Below, in pieces: positions 9,702 through 17,494 of a DNA stretch of 17,494 bases (positions are counted from its first letter, which is position 1; the number at the start of each line of letters is the position of its first letter). The DNA is taken from contig NW_004754901.1 of assembly GCF_000188695.1 (NCBI RefSeq), forward strand, positions 608,678 to 626,171, read 5' to 3'. The DNA is from Salpingoeca rosetta. Taxonomy: Eukaryota > Opisthokonta > Choanoflagellata > Craspedida > Salpingoecidae. The notes beneath the pieces are model-generated. The model ran no database searches, was not told the DNA's origin, and was given only the letters and a program-made list of their open reading frames with translations. The position numbers and the translations under genes are program-made.

Positions 9702-10344
9702 GCTGCACATCCCTGTCCATCAAACCTTCTTCCAACACATACACACACACGCGCGCGCGCGCGAACACACATACACGTACACATACATGCATTTACATAT
9801 ACTGCGTACGCACACGCACATACACAAGCGCATGCACACACATGCGTTCCGTTTATTCTTGCCGATTTGTGTGTTGTGATGGTGGGTGCGCATGCGTGTG
9901 TATGTGCGTGGTGGCCCGCTTGCCACGGCTTTCTGTTGGTTGTGCTGTTTCCGTGCTGTTGTTCCAGAAAGCACACGTGTCCCTCCGTACACCCTTGCTG
10001 TGTTTGTTTGCGGTCACATGCCCTGTCCCGTAGCACGTGGTGCTTTGTCTGTTGCCCATGCTTATGTCGTTGTGTCGTGTGTTTATTCCTCCATCTTCGT
10101 TCGAACGTGCAATAGAAACCTACAACGCAGCTGTTGTGATTTGAACATGCGCGCGTGTGTGTGTGAATGTGTGAATGTGAGTGAAAACTGGTTGAGATCT
10201 TACACCATTCTCAGCGCTCAGAGATGGGGAAGCAATCAAAAGCAAGCATAAAGGAAACGGTGTGTACAAGCGTACGAACAAGTGCTTGAACGCGTGCCTT
10301 CTATCTATCGGCGCCCGAGACGGCTTTTCCCAAGCATAAATACA
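9702..10344 (+). other. EB1 3' flank
   Basis: 643 nt with no supported gene. It holds a (CG)n run at 9750-9761 within ACACGC sequence, CA/TA-rich degenerate repeats to about 9845, and AATAGA at 10113, which could serve as a variant polyadenylation signal. A short sequence at about 10187-10250 recurs near 17208. The small frames here are low-complexity Cys/Val/His/Thr and I do not support them. Confidence 0.5.
10187..10250 (+). repeat. Dispersed repeat, copy A
   Basis: The segment from GAGATCTTACACCATTCTC through AGAGATGGGGAAGCAATCAAAA matches 17208-17270 in the same orientation with a handful of substitutions and a one-base indel. It is not simple sequence. It lies between EB1 and the right inverted-repeat arm. 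Confidence 0.85.
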
Positions 10345-10405
10345 CACCAACGGCTGTCTCTCACTCAGCATGGTGACGTTGTGACACGTCCTTCACCACC
10401 ACCAC

Positions 10406-10460
<55 letters not shown>

Positions 10461-11082
10461 CCCATGCTTCAATCGCCCACCGACGACCCTCACGACCAGG
10501 GCACCCGTGTCAACGAGCGGTGCAGCAGAGGCGGTGCTGGGAAGCCACTCGTTAACAATCACAACCCAACCATTCCCTTGTCAAGCACAAGTGACTGTGA
10601 CGCCGACCATCAACATCAGTGTGGTCGAATGGTTGTTCACATCACTTCTCATCACCGACAACGACAACGACAATGCGACAACGCAGAACGGCAGACTGAC
10701 AGTCAATAGAACAGTCTTTCAAACATGCACGCAAGCACACGCACATGCACACACACACACGCATCCCTCTCATCCCTCTCATCCCTCACATCCACACACA
10801 CACATTCCATTTCTGTGCTCTGTTCACCGCAAAGCGCTATTCGTGATCACATACATCACTGTAGCTTATGCAGTGTATTGCAGACACATATGGACGTGTA
10901 AGAAAGCAAAGCAAAGCAAAGCAAAGCAAAGAACAGCATCGTGTGCACATGCGCATGCACGCAAAGCAAACACACTGTCCTCCACACGTCCCTCCCTCTC
11001 TCTCTCCCTCCCTTACACGTGTAGACATGCACTCCCCGCGCAATTACAATCAATCACGTACATGCACACACATGCACACGCA

Positions 11083-11086
<4 letters not shown>
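10345..11086 (+). repeat. Right arm of the long inverted repeat
   Basis: Reverse complement of 1-707. It contains a (CA)n run at about 10410-10459 that is much shorter in the left arm, a very similar central segment (10480-10720), CATCCCTCT-type short repeats at 10770-10800 that are expanded here relative to the left arm, and five GCAAA units against nine in the left arm. It lies between the 3' ends of EB1 and of the minus-strand gene. The spacer between the arms is about 9.6 kb and holds both complete plus-strand genes. Confidence 0.9.
10501..10716 (+). CDS. Possible exon in right repeat arm, unknown extracellular-type protein
   Basis: Partner of 368-583 on the minus strand. This 72-codon segment differs from it at four silent third positions only, and reads outward from the repeat toward the minus-strand gene. 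The surrounding frame is open from 10282 to 11187, but much of that is CA repeat read as Thr-His. A hydrophobic stretch, LFVITYITVAYAVY, lies farther along the frame near 10840-10880; the left copy is broken there by an indel. No family recognised and splice borders not determined. Confidence 0.3.
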
Positions 11087-11119
<33 letters not shown>

Positions 11120-11161
11120 ACACATGGCTTCCTTTCTCCCAAGCGCGCGATCACGTCGAGC
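11087..11161 (+). repeat. (CA)n tract next to the minus-strand gene's stop codon
   Basis: A CA run to about 11117 followed by about 45 nt of unique sequence to the stop codon complement at 11162-11164. Any 3'UTR of the minus-strand gene begins here and would run into the repeat arm. Confidence 0.7.
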
Positions 11162-13070
11162 TCAGTCGTACAGCGGGATCTCCTTGATGATGTTCTTGAT
11201 GCGGCCCAGCAAATCACACGACTGCGGGAGCTGCGAGCTCATCCCGACCAGCACCAAATGACCCTGCTGCTTCTCCTCCTTCTCCTGCTCCCCCTTCCAC
11301 TGCTGCTGCTGCCCCTGTTGCTGCTGCTGCTGCTGCTGCTCGAGCTGTTTCAACGCGGCCAGCATGGCGTCCTTGGTTGCCCTGTGTGCCCTCTGCGGTG
11401 CACTCTTGTAGAGCGCAGACCGGAGAGTGCACACGTAAAGCAGGGCGATCCAGTCATCCTCGATGTGGCGTTTCACTCGCTCGTCACCAGCTGCACGGAT
11501 GTGTGCTGACCGCTCAGGCAGGTCCGTACGAAGAGCAACCTCAGCCGGCTTGAGTTTGGCCGCCTCCATGACATCGGCGTCGCAGCCAGCCAGTTCGAAG
11601 TCGATAAGAGAGGCTTTGTCGCCGCTCACGACCACGTTGGCACAGCGAATGTCATGGTGAACGAGACCAGCCGCTGACAGGAGAAACAAGCTGTTGCAGA
11701 GCTGCGCGACGTGCTGTTCGTGAATGTGAGCGCGGGTCGACCCGAGGTGGGGCACCGCAATCATCTGCGTGCCATTGCCACTGCCACTGCCACTGCTGCT
11801 GCTGGTGGTGTTGGTGGTGCTGCTCTTGCTGTTGGTGGCGGGGATGCGACTGCAAGCGCGTTGCCCGTTGACATACTTCCACATGTTTTCAATCTCTTCA
11901 GCACGCAAGTCGCCAGCACGGTGCCCAGTCTTGATGAACTTGCACACGTATCCGCTTCCTTTGTTGGCGACGGAACTGAGCACTTTCGGTGCCTCTGCTG
12001 ACAGCACAGCGATAAGCACAACCAGCATCATGTGAATCACACCACACACGAGCACAGGCACGGGCGCAATGGTGCATACAACGCTGCATAGCGACCGCCT
12101 TTCAACCACACACAACCACACACAAACAAAAACAGAAGCAGAGAGGCAGAGAGGGAGAGAGAGGAGAGGATCGTGCACACGCACATATGCATACACGCAC
12201 ACATGCATACGCACACATGCACATACAGACGCAGACAAGCAAACAGCAAACAACACACCTTTGCCGCTGTCGGGGTTGAAGTGCAGCACATGGGGCTTCA
12301 TGACATTCAACGCAAAGTCGCTGCCATGCTCAATGTTCTGCTTGATGGCGTGGGCGTACTTTGCGTGGAGGAAGTCCGCAAAGCAGGAAATGGCCATAGC
12401 AGCCTGCCCAATGTTCGTCATCGGAATGGAGATGATGTTGTGGGCGACCAGCTTCACGACTCCACCGGCGTTGGCCACCATAAACTCAACAACGGTGGTC
12501 TGCACCGGGCTGACACGCAGCCCAAACATCGCCAGCCCAGCGAGCAGGGGCAGCTCCTCCAGAGGCACGTGCTCGCCTGCAATGCGGTGCACGTTCGCCA
12601 CAATCGCGTGGTGTGCGTACGCTGCCAACTGGCCAAGCGAGTCAGCATCCTCGCCTAGCGTGAGCTCAAACACGGCCACTTTTGTGTTTGTGCGACCATC
12701 CACCATCACAATGTCTGTTTTGGGGCGGGTGCCTGGCTTGAACCTGGCCAACGCAAGGCGGCAAGCGCGACAAGAGCACGGGCACGTTCCCTGTAAGAAG
12801 TTGGCATTCGCAGCACCACAAGCAGCACAGGGCACGCAAGAGAGCGGGAACAAGGATACAGCAAACACCCACTCCCCACCCCTCCAACGCCTGGACACAA
12901 CATGCACCGCACAACGTACGTCATGATTGGGACCTCACTCGGGAACGCGACACCAGGGTCGAGGTGCGCAGCCGTGGCGCGAAGGTGCTCGGCGATATCG
13001 GTGCACATCTCCGCTTCGTTGGACCATCCTGTTGGCAGTGCTTTTGGCAAAGGCAGACCTGCGAGCAAGC

Positions 13071-13115
<45 letters not shown>

Positions 13116-16100
13116 GTGTGTGTGTGTATAGGCAGGGGTGAGATGTAAGCGTGCACGCATTGCACAATGGTGTCACAATCACATCTCACATCACAACCCT
13201 TCATGTGCGCTTGCGCACACATCGGCAATACACGACCAAACACCACATGATGATGACGACGTTGACAAACGCTCCAAGGCCAAGTACACGTGTCTGCACG
13301 TGCACCTAAAACTGAAAGCAGTGCAAACACAGGCAACACTAGTCTTCGCCACGTCCTTACCTTGTCGCAGGCCAAGCGTCACTTGGCGCCCCCTGGGGCG
13401 GGGCCCACGGCTGCTGGACACCTCCAGCACTGGTATTTCGTGAATCTTTGCAATCACTGCTTGCGGCGTGATGTCATCAGCCTTCAGCTCAAACTGGAAA
13501 CGCGAAAACAAGCACGCATGCACACACGCACACATGCACATACACACGAGTGTGTTGACACAAAGGTGTGCGGGACGAGCGGTTGATGAGAGGCATGGGG
13601 AGAAGTGCACATATGGCGGCACGTCGTTTAGTGATGGGTGGTGATGATAATGCCACCAAGCACATGACACACACACACACACACACACACAAGCACACAG
13701 TCGCACTCATATATTCTCGCTCGCACAAACACACGCACATGCACGTTTACAGAAATGAGCCCAGCACTACTGTTCCACCAGCACCGCCCGCACACACAGC
13801 GCAGCGGCGACGGATGTCATTGCATTGCAGCACCTGTTTTGCGAGTGGCTCTCGCCATATGTCGGTGAAGAACTGGGCATTGTCCGGCCAGTAGACGAGA
13901 TACGGGTTCTTCTCGGGCTTGGTGATGCTGCTGGGTGGCGTCGTGAAGAAGAATTCTGCACGCACACACACACACACACAGCAGTGCAATCAGCGCGCAT
14001 GAGGGGCGGAGAGGTGTCAAAACAAGCGTGAATGTGTCGCATGCGTGACTATGGTGGTGGAGGCTACCAATGCAAATGCCAACGACAGTAACTGTGACAC
14101 AGTGACAAAGGCAGCGATAATTACAGTGGCAGTGGCAGTGGCAGTGACAACGACGATACAAGCAAACGTGTTGTGCGCTGTGTGACATCAACGCAAAACG
14201 TCATGCACATACAAACACACGCGCAAACAAGTGCACACATGTCCGTGTGTCATCAAGACAACCAAAACAAGCAGGGCCGTCTTCACCACCACATCCGCAC
14301 GAAAACACACAAAGAGGTGGATGACAGCATACCGTCTCTGATCTCGGCAGGTGAGCTGATCTTCTTCTCCGCAACGCGCTTCTCGATATCTTGGAGAGCA
14401 GATAAAGTGATAGTGGCCAGTCGGGGCGGGCCAGCAGCGGGCACAAGGCCGGCCTCCCACGCTGTCGCCAGGGCGTCGTCCACCACCTGTGACACCACAG
14501 TCCACAGGTGCTCGGCACTTGTGGTGTGTGGCAGCGGCTCACCTGCCACCTGCAGCAATGTCGTCAACGCGCGCACCCACACTTTGTGTTGCTGTTGCTG
14601 CCACTTCTTCCTCCATTCTTCTTCATCCCTCCTCCTCTCTTCTTCTTCTCTCATCCGTTTTTCTTCTTCCCCTGTGCTCTCGTCTTCATCCCTCATCCTC
14701 TTTTCTTCTTCCCTCATCCTTTCTTCTTCTTCCCTCACCCTCTCTTCTTCATCCCTCACCCTCTCCTCTTCATCCCTCACCTTCTCCTCTTCATCCCTCA
14801 TCCTTTCTTCTTCATTCTCCTTGATGATTTCCTCCATTCGTCTGCGCAGCTTATCACGCTGCACCAGCAGCGTGGCAAGCTGTTCCTCCAACTGAGTCAC
14901 CTTCCTCTCTGCCGCTGTAATTGCCTGTTGGTCGGTCGGCAATGCCACACCAGCTTCGGCCTGTGCTTGCGTGAGCTCATTTCTCTTGTCCCCGATCCGC
15001 TGTGCATTCACGTTGCTCGCCTCCTGGATGCGTTGCTGTCTGTCGTGTCTGTCGCGCATGCGTTGCTGCCTGTCGCGCATGCGTTGCTGCCTGTCGCGCA
15101 TGCGTTGCTGCCTGTGCTGTTGCTGCTTCACTCGCTCAGCATCGCGCTTCACCCTCTCCACCTCCGCCATCATCCTCTCCATCTGCTCCCGCGCAAGAGC
15201 CGCCCAGACCTTGTCATGCTCCGCCTGTGCAGCCGCAAGCTGTTGTTGTGCGGCCCGCACACCCTCTTCCTTCTCCTCCAATACGTGCTGTAATCTGTCA
15301 ATCATTGAGCTGCACTCATCCAGGGTCCATCTTTCCAGCAGATAGAGCATGTCGTCCATCCTGCTGCTGCTGCTGTTGCCGCTGCTGCCTTGCTGCTGCG
15401 CGCATTCTTCTTGCAACTGCGTGATGGTCGCAAACCGCGCGGCTGCCTCCGTTATGATGGACGCCTGTGCATAACGGTGGTGTTGTGAGGGTGGGGTAAG
15501 AGGTGATACCAGTCTGTGGCGGGGGGTGTGAGGGGGTGGGGGATTCGGTTGCTGCATCGCAAGGCAGTGCTGTGTCAATGTGCTTTTGTGCATGCGCAAT
15601 TGCAGAACCTTGGAGGCCACGCGGGTTTCAGTTCGCTTCAAGTCTCTCTGAAAAGAAAAGACGGGGGTGGATATTATGCACGAGAACATGAGGTGGGTGC
15701 GGGTATGAGCAAGATCGTGGCGGAAGCCGAAATCACAGCACGTGTTGTGGTGATTGCACCGTGGTGGTGGTAGTGGTGGTGGTTGCACTGTGGTGATGGT
15801 TGGTGGCTGCGGTTGTTGTGGTGGTTGTTGCTGTCTGTGGTGACTGTGGTCGGTGGTTGACGTACCACGCTGTTGCGTGAAGCCTGCTGGTGTCGACAGA
15901 ACGGCGTTGTGGTGGTTGAAAGGGGTTGGGCAGAGAGTGTGGGTGAGCACAGAGGGTGAATGCAAACATCACACACACACACACACACAAGCAACCGTAT
16001 AGCAGCGGAGCAATGATAACGGCGCTGTGATGGTGGTTGCACTGTGACGGCGAAGATAGTGATGCCGGTCTGCTTCTGCTGGCAGGACGAACACGTGTAT

Positions 16101-16918
16101 CATGCAATCCAGCTTGTACTCGACAGACCATGAACACCTGCTGTTTCCGCTTACCCTTGAGGCCTGCTTTGTGCAACAGCACACTATTCAAGGAACGACA
16201 GGCACAGAGCAAACAGAAAGCAAAGAACATGTTGTGTTGTGTTTGAATGAGATCTTGAGATGCACTGGGCAGGGGAGGGAGTGCGTGTGTGTGTGTGTGT
16301 GTGTGTGCTGTGGCCAAGTGAACACGCAACACAGCAGCATGGTCGCATTCCTTTGTACGTACTGCGTTGAATGTCGCAGAGCTCATGCTGCCGGACATGG
16401 TGTCAGAACAGGACTGGGCCAAGACAAAGGCGGGCACAAAGGCACAGGTAAACAGGAACGTGAGCCGCACTGAGGTTGTGTGTGAAGTGAAGATGCACCA
16501 CACAGAGATATGCACATACACATACACGCATCAACACACACACACACACACTCTCTCTGTTCTTCCGCACAGGATGCAAAGAGTGGGAAACACAGTAACA
16601 CAGACGGTGTGGAAAGAAAACGAGGAAGGCGGGAATCGACAACAACAACCAACGTCAGGGTCGACACACGGGCACAGACGACACAAGACACAAGTGTGTG
16701 CTCAATCACTCCAAGGGATGATCGAATGAGCGAGAGAGCAAGATAGAGCGCGTGCGAGGGAGAGAGCTCGCGAAACAGAAAGACGGAGAAAGCGAGACAG
16801 AAAGCGAAAGAGAGACAGAGACTGAGAGACGGAAGGGGAAGGCAGGGGATAGACAATGAAAGAGAGACTGAGACTGAGAGACACACGACAGCTCTGCACA
16901 CACACACACACACACACA

Positions 16919-16989
<71 letters not shown>

Positions 16990-17079
16990 CACAGAGCACA
17001 GAGCGCATACAACAACCTCTTCGTCGATGCGCCACAGCCCGCCTGACGCCGAATCGAAGCTGCCTCTCGTGCTTGCCAT
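11162..17079 (-). CDS. Coiled-coil protein with Crinkler-like nuclease-like and kinase-like domains
   Basis: The spliced model is about 1001 aa. Residues about 60-400 are a highly charged coiled coil with QQRMRDR and EEERVRD heptads. A segment with NPYLVYWPDNAQFF, then LPKALPTGWSNEAEM, leads to a region resembling a PD-(D/E)XK nuclease fold: Asp572 in KTDIVMV, Glu588 in VAVFELT, and Gln600/Tyr604 in GQLAAYAHH. The usual ExK lysine is Thr590. From about 725 comes a kinase-like domain: YVCKFIK, a Ser/Thr/Gly-rich insertion, HHDIRCANV (Asp839, Asn844) and LIDFE in place of DFG, then a glutamine-rich tract and the end EIPLYD. Nuclease-like plus kinase pairings of this kind occur in Crinkler-type effectors and related transposon-derived eukaryotic proteins; that assignment is inferred from motifs alone. 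The function, cellular site and catalytic activity are unknown. Confidence 0.65.
11300..11345 (-). repeat. Polyglutamine-coding CAG tract
   Basis: A CTG run on the plus strand encodes eight Gln, Gly, then four Gln on the minus strand, near the C-terminus of the kinase-like domain after ALKQLE. It lies in an exon, and CAG runs of this kind commonly vary in length between alleles. Confidence 0.85.
13071..13130 (+). repeat. (GT)n microsatellite in intron of minus-strand gene
   Basis: A GT run with a TATGTATG interruption, directly beside the acceptor of the exon that starts at 13058 on the minus strand, so the sense strand of that gene has CA here. Confidence 0.9.
13494..13833 (-). other. Intron of minus-strand gene
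   Basis: A 340-nt intron between exons 13955-13834 and 13493-13361, containing a CA run at about 13668-13691 and degenerate CACGCA sequence next to the acceptor. No other coding signal seen. Confidence 0.7.
13956..14332 (-). other. Intron of minus-strand gene
   Basis: A 377-nt intron starting GTATGC and ending in a GT-rich run then TGCAG. It includes GTGGCA-type repeats near 14125-14148 and CA/CG-rich sequence. No gene inside. Confidence 0.7.
14590..15125 (-). repeat. Heptad-encoding tandem repeats in the coiled-coil exon
   Basis: Two blocks of 21-nt units. At 15029-15121 three to four units encode QQRMRDR or close variants. At about 14620-14815 CTT/CCT-rich units encode EEERVRD, EEEKRMR and similar heptads. 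Each unit is one coiled-coil heptad, so length changes by whole units would leave both reading frame and heptad register intact. Confidence 0.85.
15648..16362 (-). other. Long proposed intron near the 5' end of the minus-strand gene
   Basis: 715 nt between proposed exons 16413-16363 and 15647-15609. It contains degenerate GTGGTGGTT trinucleotide sequence at 15750-15830, a CA run at 15969-15988 and a GT run at 16283-16308. A frame around 16231-16138 looks somewhat protein-like, but I could not fit it in phase, so an exon may be missing here. Confidence 0.45.
16414..17010 (-). other. Proposed first intron of the minus-strand gene
   Basis: About 597 nt, with a long CA tract at 16898-16985, GAGAGA-rich purine sequence at 16725-16885 and a CA run at 16534-16550. 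The purine-rich block reads on the sense strand as a long pyrimidine stretch. No supported coding sequence. Confidence 0.5.
16898..16985 (+). repeat. (CA)n microsatellite
   Basis: A CA array with a single TTCA interruption near 16921, close to the putative first exon of the minus-strand gene. Confidence 0.95.
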
Positions 17080-17136
17080 CCTTCGTGGTTTTCGTGCGGT
17101 TGGCTGGTTGGCTCGTGTTGGTTGTACTGGTCAACA

Positions 17137-17153
17137 GCGAAATTGAATTTCGC
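17137..17153. promoter_or_regulatory. 17-bp palindrome, possible transcription-factor site
   Basis: GCGAAATT-G-AATTTCGC is a perfect 8-bp inverted repeat around one base, followed directly by GGCGGGA. The overlapping TTTCGCGG and GGCGGGA elements resemble E2F/DP half-sites. It lies about 60-75 nt upstream of the putative ATG of the minus-strand gene, a plausible promoter position. Binding is inferred from resemblance only. Confidence 0.3.
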
Positions 17154-17207
17154 GGCGGGATCACTAAATCACCCTCGAATCTTTTGCAACTTCTTGGGGG
17201 GAAAATT

Positions 17208-17270
17208 TGTTGAAATCTTCCACCATTCCCAGTGCTCAGAGATGAGGGAAGCAATCAAAACCGAAAGTGT
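17208..17270 (+). repeat. Dispersed repeat, copy B
   Basis: Matches 10187-10250 in the same orientation, including the exact shared words CTCAGAGATG and GAAGCAATCAAAA. Here it is about 130 nt upstream of the ATG of the minus-strand gene. Confidence 0.85.
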
Positions 17271-17494
17271 GCTCATTTCAGACAGGCGCTTGCACGAGTG
17301 GGTGACTGGGTGATGTGAGGGAGTGAATGTCTGCTACTGAATGCTTGAATGCTATGTGAGCGGCCCAAAGGCCTCAAGCGTTGACAGACAGAAACCAACA
17401 AGATCAATAGAAACCAAGTGTCTCTGTGTGTGTGTGCGTGTGTATGTGTGCGTGTGTGTATATCTCCTTCGTGTGTGTGTGTGTGTGTGTGTGT

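Larger units (their letters stand above)
11162..17079 (-). other. Exon map of the minus-strand coiled-coil/kinase-like gene
   Basis: Proposed coding exons in gene order: 17079-17011, 16413-16363, 15647-15609, 15464-14333, 13955-13834, 13493-13361, 13058-12920, 12743-12259 and 11997-11162. All join in phase, total 3006 nt. Good donors include GTACGT after 16363, GTAAGG after 13361 and GTACGT after 12920; good acceptors include CTTTTCAG before 15647 and TTTCCAG before 13493. The exons from 15464 downward are well supported by reading frame and motifs. The first three are short, have no recognisable domain and could be wrong; the first exon could also end at 17014 or 17017 in the same phase. The acceptor before 12743 was chosen because it is the one that keeps phase. 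Confidence 0.6.
17080..17494 (+). other. 5' flank of the minus-strand gene
   Basis: About 415 nt with no supported gene. It holds an exact palindrome at 17137-17153, copy B of the dispersed repeat at about 17208-17270, AATAGAAACC at 17406 and GT-rich sequence to the window edge. The promoter of the minus-strand gene should lie here. Confidence 0.5.

Noticed and set aside
12706..13182. Continuous minus-strand frame running from the 13058 exon through 12920 as unspliced coding sequence
   Set aside because: Past 12920 this frame leaves the nuclease-like region's frame and ends in a stop; the GTACGT donor at 12919 and the acceptor before 12743 restore the correct frame.
14508..15293. Plus-strand frame rich in Phe, Leu and Ser over the coiled-coil exon
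   Set aside because: It is antisense to the heptad-encoding exon; its composition follows from the CTT/CCT complement of Glu/Arg codons.
16138..16231. Minus-strand frame beginning MFFAFCLLCACRSLNS and ending KGKRKQQ, as a signal-peptide-like exon
   Set aside because: Its available acceptors do not match the phase of the neighbouring proposed exons and no homology is recognised. It stays a candidate missing exon only.

Overview
This is a eukaryotic, intron-rich window. Coding sequence is cut into short exons with GT...AG introns, and the introns and spacers are packed with microsatellites, above all (GT/CA)n. I see no bacterial operon structure, rRNA, tRNA or CRISPR. The protein families fit a unicellular holozoan, possibly a choanoflagellate: an animal-like lysosomal N-acetylglucosamine-6-sulfatase, an EB1-type microtubule plus-end protein, and a large coiled-coil protein with a Crinkler-like nuclease/kinase tail. 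The lineage is an inference and I cannot fix it from the sequence alone.

Layout. Positions 1-707 are one arm of an inverted repeat that runs off the left edge. A sulfatase (GNS-like) gene lies at 743-7065 on the plus strand in 16 exons, plus one exact tandem duplicate of its catalytic exon. An EB1/MAPRE gene lies at 7752-9701 on the plus strand in seven coding exons. The other inverted-repeat arm is at about 10345-11086, so the arms bracket the sulfatase-EB1 block. A third gene lies at 17079-11162 on the minus strand in a proposed nine exons. It encodes about 1000 residues: a long charged coiled coil, a degraded PD-(D/E)XK-like segment and a C-terminal kinase-like domain with HHD and DFE motifs. 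Its 3' end faces the right repeat arm. A short dispersed repeat occurs at about 10187-10250 and 17208-17270.

The exon models close in phase: 1599 nt (532 aa) for the sulfatase, 837 nt (278 aa) for EB1 and 3006 nt (1001 aa) for the third gene. That is strong internal support for the first two and for the third from position 15464 downward; the N-terminal exons of the third gene are weaker.

The three genes show no obvious common pathway: lysosomal glycosaminoglycan degradation, microtubule dynamics, and a possible conflict or effector-type protein. The most unusual points are the exact, phase-symmetric duplication of the exon carrying the sulfatase active site; the inverted repeat, whose arms share an outward-reading 72-codon frame with only silent differences; and the Crinkler-like gene with altered catalytic residues.
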